The notes under the pieces: model-generated
What the model was told of the DNA's origin: nothing
Seen by the model: only the letters and a program-made list of their open reading frames with translations
The model's database searches: none
In this document: piece after piece, positions 24,334 to 33,110 of the stretch
Numbering within the stretch: the stretch's first letter is position 1
How the letters are laid out: each line of letters begins with the position of its first letter
Position numbers and translations under genes: made by a program
Assembly (NCBI GenBank): GCA_043812795.1
Contig: JBDRLU010000057.1
Coordinates: 1-41,849 of the forward strand
Source: JBDRLU01 sp043812795
Lineage (GTDB): Bacteria; Chloroflexota; Dehalococcoidia; Dehalococcoidales; UBA2162
Direction of reading: 5' to 3'
Length of the DNA: 41,849 bases

Positions 24334-25242
24334 ATGAAAATTCGACATTTACTGCTACTTTTTGCTATTGTGGCCAGCCTGGCTTCCAGTACCTATCTAC
24401 AGCCAGTCTATGCCCAGGCGGATAATGAACCGGCTGGATTCAAGAATGTCACTCTCTGGGTAAACCCTGAATATGACGACCCCCGCCTGCTCGTCATGCT
24501 CGAAGGACAGATAGTGGGGGCCACCGCGCCGGTACCAGTGAGCTTTCTGGTGCCGGCAGGTGCGGAAATGTTCTCCGCCGGTTCAATGGACGCTCAGGGG
24601 CGGTATTCCGGGGGGCCACCCGACAGAACAGCTTCATCAATACCGGGATGGGATGAAATCAGCTATGAACTTCAGGCCGATACTTTCCGTGTGGAATATT
24701 ACGACCCCATCATTATCGGTCAACCCGATAAGACGATTTCGTATGATTTCCGGTGGCGGTATCCTATCAGCGACCTGAAAGTCGTCGTTCAGGAGCCGAA
24801 AGCATCAACCAACTTTATGGTATCACCCGAAGGCACGAACAGTATCGATGTGGAAGGATTCCCCGTGTACCTTTACGATTATGCTAACCTCGGCAAAGAC
24901 GACCCACCGCTTCACTTCGATATCGCTTATACCAAGACGGACCCGAACCCATCGTTAGATAACCCGGTACTAAACTCAGGTAATACTACTACCGGCACCG
25001 GTTCTTCTACAACCGGTCTGATACTCGGCATCGTTATCGGCGCCATCGTTGCCGGCGGTTTTGTGTGGATACTACTTTCCAAAAACAAGCCTGCACGCGC
25101 CCCCGTTCGTGCCGTCAAGAACGGACAAACCGGTACGGTTAAAAGTAGAACCCGAAGAAGGAGGTTCTGCAGTCGGTGCGGACAACCGATAGAAAACCCA
25201 TCCCAATTTTGTCCGCACTGCGGCCATAAACTGTCGTCATAA
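24334..25242 (+). CDS. Secreted/membrane protein with C-terminal cytoplasmic zinc ribbon
   Basis: A 302-residue protein. A signal peptide (1-29, V-Y-A-Q-A end) leads to an extracytoplasmic domain rich in beta strands (about 30-220), then a membrane helix (about 228-248), a basic linker, and a zinc ribbon with C279, C282, C293 and C296. This places the ribbon inside the cell. I do not recognise the outer domain. ATG 24334 follows AAGGTGA. It is the first of a plus-strand pair with the gamma-carbonic-anhydrase-like gene, 15 bases downstream. Function is unknown; signal transfer across the membrane is one guess. Confidence 0.8.
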   Translation: MKIRHLLLLFAIVASLASSTYLQPVYAQADNEPAGFKNVTLWVNPEYDDPRLLVMLEGQIVGATAPVPVSFLVPAGAEMFSAGSMDAQGRYSGGPPDRTASSIPGWDEISYELQADTFRVEYYDPIIIGQPDKTISYDFRWRYPISDLKVVVQEPKASTNFMVSPEGTNSIDVEGFPVYLYDYANLGKDDPPLHFDIAYTKTDPNPSLDNPVLNSGNTTTGTGSSTTGLILGIVIGAIVAGGFVWILLSKNKPARAPVRAVKNGQTGTVKSRTRRRRFCSRCGQPIENPSQFCPHCGHKLSS

Positions 25243-25257
25243 AGAGGGGTAAGGGCA

Positions 25258-25761
25258 ATGATTCGGAGTTTCAGCGGTAAAACACCTAAAATCGCCGATT
25301 CGGCTTTCATCAGCGAAGCGGCCTATGTGATTGGCGACGTCGAAATCGGGGAAAACTCCAGCGTCTGGCCGGGGACGGTCATTCGAGGTGATAGCGGCAG
25401 CATCAAAATCGGCAACAATACTAACGTCCAGGACAATTCGGTCATACATGGCCATGCCATTATCGGCGATAATGTCCACATCGGTCACGGTGCCGTTATT
25501 AATTGTCGCAGTATCGGCAATAACGTTCTCATCGGCATGAATGCCACCCTTCTTCACGAAGCTGAAATCGGTAATTTTTGTATCATCGGCGCCGGCTGTC
25601 TGGTCACCCAGGGAATGAAAGTCCCCGACGGCTCATTCGTTACCGGGGTTCCGGCCGAGATTAGAGGCAAAGCACCACAGCGGCACCTGGATAGGTGGGC
25701 GGAAGCGGCACCCGAAGGCTATGCCGAGTTAGCCAAGAAATACAAGGAGCAGGGACTGTAG
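25258..25761 (+). CDS. Gamma carbonic anhydrase-like hexapeptide protein
   Basis: A 167-residue left-handed beta-helix protein of the gamma-carbonic anhydrase/YrdA/PaaY family, recognised by hexapeptide repeats (E-I-G-E-N-S type), VIRGD, QDNSVIH and IGHGAV. Family metal ligands would be His64 or His66, His77 and a third His five residues later; here residue 82 is Asn (GHGAVIN), so zinc binding may be incomplete and activity is doubtful. ATG 25258 has AGGGGTAAGGG upstream. It may be co-transcribed with the upstream membrane protein. Confidence 0.9.
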   Translation: MIRSFSGKTPKIADSAFISEAAYVIGDVEIGENSSVWPGTVIRGDSGSIKIGNNTNVQDNSVIHGHAIIGDNVHIGHGAVINCRSIGNNVLIGMNATLLHEAEIGNFCIIGAGCLVTQGMKVPDGSFVTGVPAEIRGKAPQRHLDRWAEAAPEGYAELAKKYKEQGL

Positions 25762-25786
25762 CTTTACCTCTCAGCTAAGAACATTA

Positions 25787-25824
25787 AGAATGCCCTCTCG
25801 AACCACATGCCGAGAGGACATTCT
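25787..25824. terminator. Inverted repeat between convergent genes
   Basis: AGAATGCCCTCTCG (25787-25800) and CGAGAGGACATTCT (25811-25824) pair over 14 positions with one mismatch around a ten-base loop. It lies between the gamma-carbonic-anhydrase-like gene and the convergent thiolase gene. There is little T run, so it is a probable but weak terminator. Confidence 0.55.
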
Positions 25825-25856
25825 CTCAGGTCAGCCTGATTCCATTTTGGAAAACC

Positions 25857-26990
25857 TTACTTTTTCACTACGGCGACGCAGGCGGCCATGCCTTCATCAC
25901 CGCCGGCCATCTGAGATACGGCCACCTTGGGATCTTTTGTCTGCCTTTGTCCAGCCTGCCCTCGCAATTGCCAGGTAAACTCACACATGTGGGCGATGCC
26001 GGTACCGCCGGTCGGATGGCCTTTACCCAGCAGACCACCGCTGGGATTGACGGCAATCTTCCCATCAATATTAAAGTCACCCCGTTCCATCATTGGCCCG
26101 ACTTCATTGTCCCGGCACAGTAATAAGTCGGCAATATGTTCAAGCTCGCTGACGGCAAAGTTGTCGTGGAGCTCTACCACATCCACATCTTCAGGGTCAA
26201 TGCCGGCCATTTCGTAGGCTCGTTTGGCAGCTCTCTCCGTCACATCACGTGTATCGGCATCTTCACCCTTGATATATCTCTGGCTGGTTATCGCACCACC
26301 TGCCACAGTGATGAATGGGGGCCTCGCGTATTTTCTGGCAACAGCTCTCGTGCATAATATGATAGCCGCAGCCCCGTCTGTAGTCGGGCAGCAGTGATAA
26401 AGAGTCATCGGGTCGCAGACCATACGGGCATTATGAACGTCCTGCGGGCCTTTCATGGGAATTTTATACTGGGCACGGGGATTCAGGCAGGCATTGTTAT
26501 GGTTCTTCACCGAGGCCCAGGCAATCTGGTCGAGTGTGTACCGGCGTTCATATATCGCCCTTTGGGTTTTCATGGCGTACTTACTCAACATAGTAGTTGC
26601 TCCCATGATTCCCTGCGGCCGGGGAGGCCCACCCCCACCAACTGGTCCATGTGCCGCCTGTACTTTGTCACCCCCGACAATCGCAATCATATCATAGATG
26701 CCAGTAGCTACCGCCTGGCATCCCAAGACGACCGTAGAATTACCGCCGGCACACATATTGCTCATATTAATAATAGGAATACCAATGTGACCTATCTGTG
26801 CCTCGGCAAGCTGTCCATCCACCATCCCACCAATAGAATGGGCGCAGTACATTGCTGGAATATCTTTCCATGAGACGCCAGCATCCTTCAATGAATACAC
26901 CATTGCCTCAGCCATTAACTGGGCCATGGTTTTTTCAGGAAACCGGCCGAAATTAGTCATCCCAACACCTAAAATGACAACGTCCCTCAT
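25857..26990 (-). CDS. Thiolase-fold acyl-CoA acyltransferase (SCP-x/thiolase-like)
   Basis: A 377-residue thiolase-superfamily protein of the SCP-x/lipid-transfer type. The nucleophile Cys80 lies in SNMCAGGNST and the C-terminal half has GHPTGGTG. It lacks the second catalytic Cys of biosynthetic thiolases. Many such proteins work with a DUF35 OB-fold partner, which is not seen next to this gene. It follows the acyl-CoA mutase gene on the same strand (48 bases), suggesting a shared short- or branched-chain acyl-CoA pathway. Direction and substrate are unknown. Confidence 0.88.
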   Translation of the reverse strand: MRDVVILGVGMTNFGRFPEKTMAQLMAEAMVYSLKDAGVSWKDIPAMYCAHSIGGMVDGQLAEAQIGHIGIPIINMSNMCAGGNSTVVLGCQAVATGIYDMIAIVGGDKVQAAHGPVGGGGPPRPQGIMGATTMLSKYAMKTQRAIYERRYTLDQIAWASVKNHNNACLNPRAQYKIPMKGPQDVHNARMVCDPMTLYHCCPTTDGAAAIILCTRAVARKYARPPFITVAGGAITSQRYIKGEDADTRDVTERAAKRAYEMAGIDPEDVDVVELHDNFAVSELEHIADLLLCRDNEVGPMMERGDFNIDGKIAVNPSGGLLGKGHPTGGTGIAHMCEFTWQLRGQAGQRQTKDPKVAVSQMAGGDEGMAACVAVVKK

Positions 26991-27038
26991 TACCTCGCCT
27001 CCTTATTACTTTGTCCTGATGTACTTAGAGCCACCCAT

Positions 27039-28784
27039 TTAGAAACGAGTGGCCGGCTTGAATTCACCGAATACATTTCTGAGCGTACCGTATATTTCAC
27101 CGACGCTGGCATAAACCTTAACTGCTTCCAACATCGCCGGCATGATATTGACATTGTTATCGCTGGTCTTCCTTACTGCCTTTTTCCCTAATTCTCCCAG
27201 GGCTTTCTTGACTTTTTCGCTGTTCCGTTCTTTCTTCAGTTTCTGCAAAAGCTCGTTGGTACGTTTTTCATCTTGAGGCGCCAGTTCGAAAACATCGATT
27301 GCCTTTTCTTCATCGATATGAAACTTATTGATGCCAATAACCACTCTTTCTCCGGAAGCAACTTCCTGTCGCTCCTGGTACAAGCCTCTCAACTCTTCCT
27401 GATAATGAAAACCTTTTTCGATTGAAGCAGCCGCACCACCCATATCCTGTATTTTATCGAACCAGTACTGAGCTTCTTCCTCAATTTGTTTCGTCAGCCT
27501 CTCCAGGTAATAAGAGCCACCTAGCGGGTCGATAATACCATCGAAGCCGCATTCGTGAAGGATAATGAATTTAACCATGTTACCAATCCGCGTAGATTCC
27601 TCGGTCGGCAAGGCGATAGCCTCATCATAGCCCGGTGTGGCAATCCCTTCCAATCCCCCTAAGATGCAGGCTAGTACTCCCATCGTCATGCGGGCTAGAT
27701 TATTAAGCGGCTGCTGTGCTGTCATGCGCTGGGCTGAAATAAAAGCGCTGGAATGTAAACATTGTACCTTAGGGTCATCGCAATGGTATCGCTCTTTCAT
27801 CAAGCGGCTAAACATTTTCCGTCCCGCACGGAATTTAGCGACTTCCTGGAAAATGTCGAGGTCGCTGGTAGCGTGCCAGTCCATTTTGGGTACAAACTCC
27901 TCTAATTTCAGTCCCCTTCGCAGTGCCGAGTCAATATAAGCTACAAAATGGGCGAGGGCAAAACCCAGTTCCTCGGCGGCACCGACACCGCACCAGGACA
28001 GTTGTGTGGTACAAACCAGTCCGGTATTAATCTGGCGCGGCCATTTCTCATGGAAATTACGCAGCAGGTATTCCCTGACATCAGTGGCCAGCTCAATGGC
28101 CATCGGCACCGGGAAAATGTGAGTCCCCCGGCCGGTATATTCCTTCAGTGGGTCATTCTGGTGCTGAAGTTGCGGTAAATTAGCCGGGTCGATGCCCCGC
28201 TTTTCCGCCAGGGCAACCAGTAGAGCTACGGAATAGGCTGAAACACAGTTGGAAACACCGAACGTCATGCCGATTTTGTTGAGGTCGACGCCAGCACAAA
28301 GCCGGTCGGCATCGGCCAGCGAAGGCAAACATACGCCAACCTTACCGACTTCCCCTTTGCATTTCGGGTCATTCGGGTCCAGGCCAATCTGCGTCGGCAA
28401 ATCGAAGGCGGTAAGGAAGCGTGTCGCTCCCCGCCCCATTAACTCATGAAAACGCTTGTTCGTGCTTTCTGCTGTCCCGTACCCGGCATAAAAACTGTGG
28501 GGGAAATCAACCGAGCGGAAGCCGTTAGGTAAGTAGCCCCGTGTAAAAGGAGGCTGCCCCGGGAACCCGATATCCTTGAGATAATCAGTACCGGCAACAT
28601 CGAGCGGAGTATAAAGCGGTTTGACCGGATAGTTACTTAGTGTCTTAAACTCGCGCTTTCTCTCCGACTTGCTGGCTAAACTGGGTTCTCGTATTTTTTC
28701 TTCCCATTCGGCGAGAGCAGCTTTAATGTTCCTGTTTTTATTCGTGCTTCTCGTTGCTTTTCTGGTCGTTTTCTGTGTGGCCAT
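27039..28784 (-). CDS. Methylmalonyl-CoA mutase family, large subunit (substrate uncertain)
   Basis: A 581-residue acyl-CoA mutase catalytic subunit. A Lys/Arg-rich N-terminal segment precedes the TIM-barrel domain, with YAGYGTAESTN, DLPTQIG, HQNDPLKEY and QQPLNNLARMT blocks. It lacks the cobalamin-binding domain, so it needs a separate small subunit, which is not in the window, as is the MeaB-type chaperone. Compared with standard methylmalonyl-CoA mutases the stretch before YAGYG reads GFRSVDFPHSF instead of the usual RPWTxRQ, so the substrate may be another branched acyl-CoA. I prefer ATG 28782-28784 with GGGAGG eight bases upstream; ATG 28790 is too close to that site. Confidence 0.9.
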   Translation of the reverse strand: MATQKTTRKATRSTNKNRNIKAALAEWEEKIREPSLASKSERKREFKTLSNYPVKPLYTPLDVAGTDYLKDIGFPGQPPFTRGYLPNGFRSVDFPHSFYAGYGTAESTNKRFHELMGRGATRFLTAFDLPTQIGLDPNDPKCKGEVGKVGVCLPSLADADRLCAGVDLNKIGMTFGVSNCVSAYSVALLVALAEKRGIDPANLPQLQHQNDPLKEYTGRGTHIFPVPMAIELATDVREYLLRNFHEKWPRQINTGLVCTTQLSWCGVGAAEELGFALAHFVAYIDSALRRGLKLEEFVPKMDWHATSDLDIFQEVAKFRAGRKMFSRLMKERYHCDDPKVQCLHSSAFISAQRMTAQQPLNNLARMTMGVLACILGGLEGIATPGYDEAIALPTEESTRIGNMVKFIILHECGFDGIIDPLGGSYYLERLTKQIEEEAQYWFDKIQDMGGAAASIEKGFHYQEELRGLYQERQEVASGERVVIGINKFHIDEEKAIDVFELAPQDEKRTNELLQKLKKERNSEKVKKALGELGKKAVRKTSDNNVNIMPAMLEAVKVYASVGEIYGTLRNVFGEFKPATRF

Positions 28785-28814
28785 CTCCATTGCCTCCCTG
28801 TTAGGATATTTTGG

Positions 28815-28886
28815 TCACCTGAAGTAAACAAAAAGCGCCAACATCCCGATATTCAGGAACGAGCCAGCGCCTCCGATTTTCCCCAT
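28815..28886 (-). CDS. Candidate 23-residue hydrophobic small protein upstream of the mutase
   Basis: A small frame begins at ATG 28884-28886, four bases after GGAGG, and ends at TGA 28815-28817. The peptide has a short basic and glycine-rich start, then a hydrophobic run ending in Y-F-R, so it could be a single-pass membrane peptide or a leader peptide. It lies 30 bases before the mutase start on the same strand. Evidence is the ribosome site, position and composition; it is too short to be sure, and conservation in relatives would decide. Confidence 0.45.
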   Translation of the reverse strand: MGKIGGAGSFLNIGMLALFVYFR

Positions 28887-29060
28887 TACCCCTCCGCTCA
28901 ATGCGTCAAAGCAATTTTGTTTGGCCTAAATCTAGCACCGGCCAACTTTACTGTCAAGTTAAAAACTCCTAACTTAACCCATTGCCCGGTCAGACTTAAC
29001 GTGGTAAACTCAAATCAGACTCAATACCTTAGTGAATGCACCTGAGGGAAGGAGGACGAT

Positions 29061-29384
29061 ATGGCATGGTATGCTTACCTGGCTTACCTATTCGGGGGTG
29101 GTTTTCTGGCAAATGGTATCCCTCACTTTGTGCGCGGTATATCCGGTAAGAAATTCCCGAGCCCATTTGCCTCACCACCCGGTGTCGGCGAGTCACGGCC
29201 AATGGTGAATGTTATTTGGGGACTGGTCAATTTACTCATTGGCTACGTGCTCATCTACGGGGTAGGGCGTTTTCAATTTGGCTTGACTTGGTCGGCGGTA
29301 ATGACCGGACTGGGTGCCCTGCTTATCTCAATATATCTCGCCTGGCGTTTCGAGCGAGTACACAGCCAGATAAAAAAGGGTTAA
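29061..29384 (+). CDS. Small integral membrane protein (107 residues)
   Basis: A 107-residue protein with three hydrophobic segments (about 5-22, 48-66 and 72-92), and a basic tail. N-terminal M-A-W-Y-A-Y-L-A-Y-L-F-G-G-G and the central F-P-S-P-F-A-S-P-P-G stretch recall small uncharacterised membrane proteins. ATG 29061 follows AAGGAGGACG. It is convergent with cinA, whose stop is 4 bases away. Function unknown. Confidence 0.7.
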   Translation: MAWYAYLAYLFGGGFLANGIPHFVRGISGKKFPSPFASPPGVGESRPMVNVIWGLVNLLIGYVLIYGVGRFQFGLTWSAVMTGLGALLISIYLAWRFERVHSQIKKG

Positions 29385-29387
29385 CGC

Positions 29388-30596
29388 CTAACCGAGACGT
29401 TTAATCAAGTTAAAGAGAGCGTAACAGGGGGCTCTTGTTTTCATCTGGTGAAGCCGGCCCGTATAGCTCTGCACTTCCTGCTGGTTTGTATCCGGGCCGG
29501 CAATAGCTACGAATATTTTAGCTGTAGCACCGGGGTCGGCAGAGTCACTTTTGCCTTCGATACTGACGCCGATATCGGCACCGAATTTGTGCCGCACCAG
29601 CGAGGCCATCGCCAGCGCCATTTCGGGGCTGGCCGCACCTTCAGTTAGTTGTGATTCGAGCCCCAAGGCTACTTTCACCTCGACAGAATCAGTGGTCAGG
29701 CCACCTCTAAAGAAACTCCGGCTTTGGTTGGTACTTGCCAGAAGCTGAGTCAGCAGGCCGCCTGTAAACGATTCGGCTACGGCGAGCGACAGTTTCCGAG
29801 CGATGAGCAATTGCCCGACGGTACTCCCCTGCGTCTCATTGTCACATCCCCATATCGCATCACTGATTGCCGCCCTGATATCGGCTTCACAGTGGGCAAT
29901 CATCACTTCGGCCTCTGCTTTCGCGTCCGATTTGGCAGTAATGCGGAGGTGGATGCCATCTACTTTGGCATAGGTGGCCAAAGTTGGGTTAGAACATGAT
30001 ATTAGCGGGGCCAGTATTTCGTCCATCTTGGACTCTGATAAACCGAAGGTCTTGATAACACGGGATAAGATGATACCTCCTGTTTTTTCTTTCAATCTGG
30101 GCACGACCTCATTGCGCCACATCAAGTTCATCTCGGCAGGCGGGCCAGGCATGTCCACCAGTATCCGTCCGTCTTTCTCTACCCACCAGCCAGGAGCGGT
30201 ACCGATGGGATTTAACAGAGGTGAAGCCGATGGGATAAGAGTGGCCTGTTTGAGATTGTTCGACGGCATTTCCATGTGGCGATGGGTAAAATAGTTGACC
30301 AGATTTTGCTGCAAGACCGGAGATATTTCCAGCTTCTCACCAAGGACTCCGGCCACCACTTCACGGGTGATATCCCCCTGCGTCGGCCCGAGACCGCCGG
30401 TAGTAAGAATAAGCTCGGAACGACCCCACGCCTGTTTCAAGACCCCGGCTAACCGTTCCCGGTTGTCCCCGACTGAAGAAACATAATAGAGGTCGATGCC
30501 CAGCGCCGCCAGCTCATTGGCCAGAAATGCAGTGTTGGTATCGACAATATTGCCAAGCAGTAGTTCCGTACCGATAGAAACAATTTCCGCCTTCAT
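29388..30596 (-). CDS. cinA: CinA-family nicotinamide-nucleotide amidohydrolase
   Basis: A 402-residue protein with the N-terminal MoCF-biosynthesis-like (COG1058) domain, starting MKAEIVSIGTELLLGNIVDTN, which includes T-T-G-G-L-G-P-T-Q-G-D. The C-terminal part (from about 250) is the PncC-type NMN deamidase domain (A-V-A-E-S-F-T-G-G). It recycles NMN in the NAD cycle; the family name comes from competence. Length is normal. nadA at 3876 belongs to the same cofactor pathway but is far away. Confidence 0.93.
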   Translation of the reverse strand: MKAEIVSIGTELLLGNIVDTNTAFLANELAALGIDLYYVSSVGDNRERLAGVLKQAWGRSELILTTGGLGPTQGDITREVVAGVLGEKLEISPVLQQNLVNYFTHRHMEMPSNNLKQATLIPSASPLLNPIGTAPGWWVEKDGRILVDMPGPPAEMNLMWRNEVVPRLKEKTGGIILSRVIKTFGLSESKMDEILAPLISCSNPTLATYAKVDGIHLRITAKSDAKAEAEVMIAHCEADIRAAISDAIWGCDNETQGSTVGQLLIARKLSLAVAESFTGGLLTQLLASTNQSRSFFRGGLTTDSVEVKVALGLESQLTEGAASPEMALAMASLVRHKFGADIGVSIEGKSDSADPGATAKIFVAIAGPDTNQQEVQSYTGRLHQMKTRAPCYALFNLIKRLG

Positions 30597-30667
30597 TCCG
30601 GGTCCTTTTGAAAAGATACGTCAGATTATACTAGAATAAGGCTAAGGGAACAACAAAGCCTGGCTGG

Positions 30668-31558
30668 TCACTTGCTAGCCAGCGTGCTCTTAAGCAAGAT
30701 ACCATTAGCCCAGTACAAGCCTGTCTCACCGGAAGGTAAAAGGTCATAGGTCGCCACGTTATCATAGGCAATTTGCTCTACCGATTCTACCTGTGCCCCA
30801 TCCAGTGTCTTACCCACTTGATAGCTGCCCAGTGCCAATCCTTCCGCCGTTGGGTGTCCCGACGATGCCGTCACGGTACGTCCATCACTTAGTTGTATCT
30901 TTACCAGCTGAAAGGATGGGGGCACGGACGTCATCACAGTTTCGATTACTGTGGCCACTACCCGCTCACTTGAAGCATCAACTGTCCACACAGCCATACC
31001 TTGACGCAACTGCTCCACCGATACCGGCCCATCAGGGGTATCAATTAAAGTGCCTGCCGCCAGACAGATGGGACACGTGTTGAAGCTGGGCTCCCGCTTC
31101 GTTACCCGAATAACGCCTGACGTACTGATGGTACCTTCGATGCGTTCCCCTTGGCCTTCCCCTACCCGCAAAGTGAAGTTATAAACATCGCCGGCAGCAG
31201 TCATTTGAGCAGCGAGGGTAAGTTTTTTATGCTCCCGGTAGATACTCAGTTTCTCTTGGTCGGTGTAATCAGTCTTGTCCGGCAGTCCCAGATGGGCCAG
31301 GATAGCCGAAAACTCAGTCGTATTGGCGCTGATGGCCGGAAATTGTTCCAGAGCGTTCTTTTCTTCCTGTCCTTCGCGCGCTACCGGATAATAATCCGGG
31401 TCACAGTAAAAAACGTCGCCAAAATTAGCGATGAGACGGTATTCCAGTTCGGGTTGCGAATAGACTACCGGGGGTGTAACCGGCCCTTTCTGACAGGCGG
31501 CCAGTGCCCCCAGTATTAAAACTATAAAAACAGCTGTCAGCCAACGTTTCACAAGCAT
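30668..31558 (-). CDS. Lipoprotein with C-terminal Hint (intein/hedgehog-like) domain
   Basis: A 296-residue exported protein. The N-terminus is a lipoprotein signal (hydrophobic run ending L-G-A-L-A-A-C with C22 as lipidation site). The middle part (about 30-160) is unrecognised. Residues 165-296 form a Hint module: it starts with Cys165 (C-L-A-A-G-T-L-I-D-T-P-D-G), has a T-x-x-x-G-H-P block at 230-236 and ends with A-N-G-I-L-L rather than the His-Asn of splicing inteins. The ATG chosen (31556-31558) has GGAGGGAG six bases upstream; a TTG eight codons earlier is less likely. Self-cleavage rather than splicing is possible. Confidence 0.82.
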   Translation of the reverse strand: MLVKRWLTAVFIVLILGALAACQKGPVTPPVVYSQPELEYRLIANFGDVFYCDPDYYPVAREGQEEKNALEQFPAISANTTEFSAILAHLGLPDKTDYTDQEKLSIYREHKKLTLAAQMTAAGDVYNFTLRVGEGQGERIEGTISTSGVIRVTKREPSFNTCPICLAAGTLIDTPDGPVSVEQLRQGMAVWTVDASSERVVATVIETVMTSVPPSFQLVKIQLSDGRTVTASSGHPTAEGLALGSYQVGKTLDGAQVESVEQIAYDNVATYDLLPSGETGLYWANGILLKSTLASK

Positions 31559-31651
31559 CTTCTTCTCCCTCCACATAGTCAAGCGTAAATTACCAGGATT
31601 ATTAACGCCGTCTTACTTTTTATTTTAAGTCAAACTACCCGGTACGACAAT

Positions 31652-31679
31652 AAAAAAGAGGGGAACTGCCGCCCCCCTC
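31652..31679 (-). terminator. Intrinsic terminator after the Ig-like gene
   Basis: On the minus strand GAGGGG (arms 31674-31679 and 31658-31663) forms a stem followed by TTTTTT (31652-31657). It lies about 55 bases past the stop of the Ig-like gene at 31733 and should end its transcript. Confidence 0.75.
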
Positions 31680-31732
31680 CTTTTTCACCAGTCTATACCA
31701 CTTTGTAGAAGACGAGAGGACTTTATGAGTCC

Positions 31733-32854
31733 CTAATCGTCGTCCTCTTCTGACTCATCATCAATCTTATTCCAGCCTATCTTCTTTCCCTTGAACCAGC
31801 CCGGAGGCATCTTGCCATCCTCGAAACGGTCGGATTTCTCACCTCTACGTAGCCCCGGCGGCAACTGACCTAACTGGCCACCTATTTTCACCACCAACCG
31901 CGTCTGTCCGTTAGCCGTAACCACTACCACCCGGTCATCGACCTGAAGAGTCGTGCCGTTGGGCTGAATTACCGTTTCAGAAGTAAGAGCAAAATCCCTG
32001 GTCTGACTCTCGCCGTTGGGCAATAAGGTCAGGGCTGTTGTCGAGATGGCATTGACCGTACCCGGAATAAGTTCGATAGCGTAAGTAGTTCCATTATCCT
32101 TTATCGTTAATTGTGCTCCGAGGAAGTTATCGAAACCGATTTGCCTCAAGGCAACCGTAACCAGGCTGACCAGTTTCCTTATATTCGATTGAATGGAAGA
32201 CGGAGGTGAAGAACGTGAAACAACGGTCACCGAAGCAAAACCCGATTTGACGATAGAGCCTTGGGTGGCTACGGCCTGAATAGTACTGTTATAAGTGTTA
32301 GTAACGTTACCGGCGGTAAAAAACCCGGTACCGCCGATAGTACCACCGCCGGCTATCACACTCCAGGAGAAAGGCATATCGGGAATAGTCACATTATTAG
32401 CATCATACGCCCTGGCATGAAATTGCTTGGACTCACCCACGGCAACCGTCGCACTCGACGGCGTTATCACGACATGGTCAAGAGGACCGGCCACAGCCGT
32501 CACGGTAACTGTCGCCAGTGCCAGCTTAACAATGCTATCCTGCACGACGATGACCTCGACGGTATTGGTATAAGTATTCGGCACAGTGTCGGCAGTGAAA
32601 AATCCGGTGCCATTTATGCTTCCTCCACCGTTCACGACTGCCCAGGAGTAGGTCAGACCAGAGATAGTGACATTATTACCATCATAGGCCTGAGCCGTGA
32701 ACTGCTGAGTACCGCCTGCGGGTAAGCTAGCACTCGATGGTGTTACCACGACATAGTCTAGAACACCCGCTTCCGCCCGGGCAGGCACCGCCTGCAATAT
32801 AAGGACACCCAACAGAAGAACAGCCACAAGTAATGTAATGAATTTTTTCTTCAC
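31733..32854 (-). CDS. Secreted protein with two Ig-like (Big) repeats
   Basis: A 373-residue exported protein. A signal peptide (about 1-27, ending A-R-A) precedes two Ig-like repeats of roughly 90 residues each (about 30-120 and 120-215) that both start with V-V-x-T-P-S-S-A and contain a G-T-G-F-F-T-A motif. The C-terminal 150 residues hold a beta-rich domain of a DUF5666-like kind and an acidic tail (D-D-E-S-E-E-D-D-D). No membrane anchor or sorting signal is obvious. The repeats are the type used for adhesion or surface display. A terminator follows. Confidence 0.82.
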   Translation of the reverse strand: MKKKFITLLVAVLLLGVLILQAVPARAEAGVLDYVVVTPSSASLPAGGTQQFTAQAYDGNNVTISGLTYSWAVVNGGGSINGTGFFTADTVPNTYTNTVEVIVVQDSIVKLALATVTVTAVAGPLDHVVITPSSATVAVGESKQFHARAYDANNVTIPDMPFSWSVIAGGGTIGGTGFFTAGNVTNTYNSTIQAVATQGSIVKSGFASVTVVSRSSPPSSIQSNIRKLVSLVTVALRQIGFDNFLGAQLTIKDNGTTYAIELIPGTVNAISTTALTLLPNGESQTRDFALTSETVIQPNGTTLQVDDRVVVVTANGQTRLVVKIGGQLGQLPPGLRRGEKSDRFEDGKMPPGWFKGKKIGWNKIDDESEEDDD

Positions 32855-33110
32855 AAAGACCTCCTTTACATGAGTAACCTTTTGATAGATAAAACGTATC
32901 CGCTGACAAAAGTGTTACAGAGGCAAAGGGGGTTTACGAGGTAAAATAAATTTGGCTATACGCATAAACCCGGCCGGACGAATCCGCTCTATGGCAGTCC
33001 GTGCTTATGCTGGCTATCATGTCCGCAGTTTACTTTGCTCCACCCGAAACCGAGCTGGGGAAAGTCAGGACAATTTAACTAGCACTTACAGCACTGCCAT
33101 GCTAAATTGC

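Noticed and set aside
32160..32740. Direct repeats in the Ig-like gene as a CRISPR or transposon repeat
   Set aside because: The similarity comes from two encoded Ig-like domains of about 90 residues, with normal protein-level divergence.
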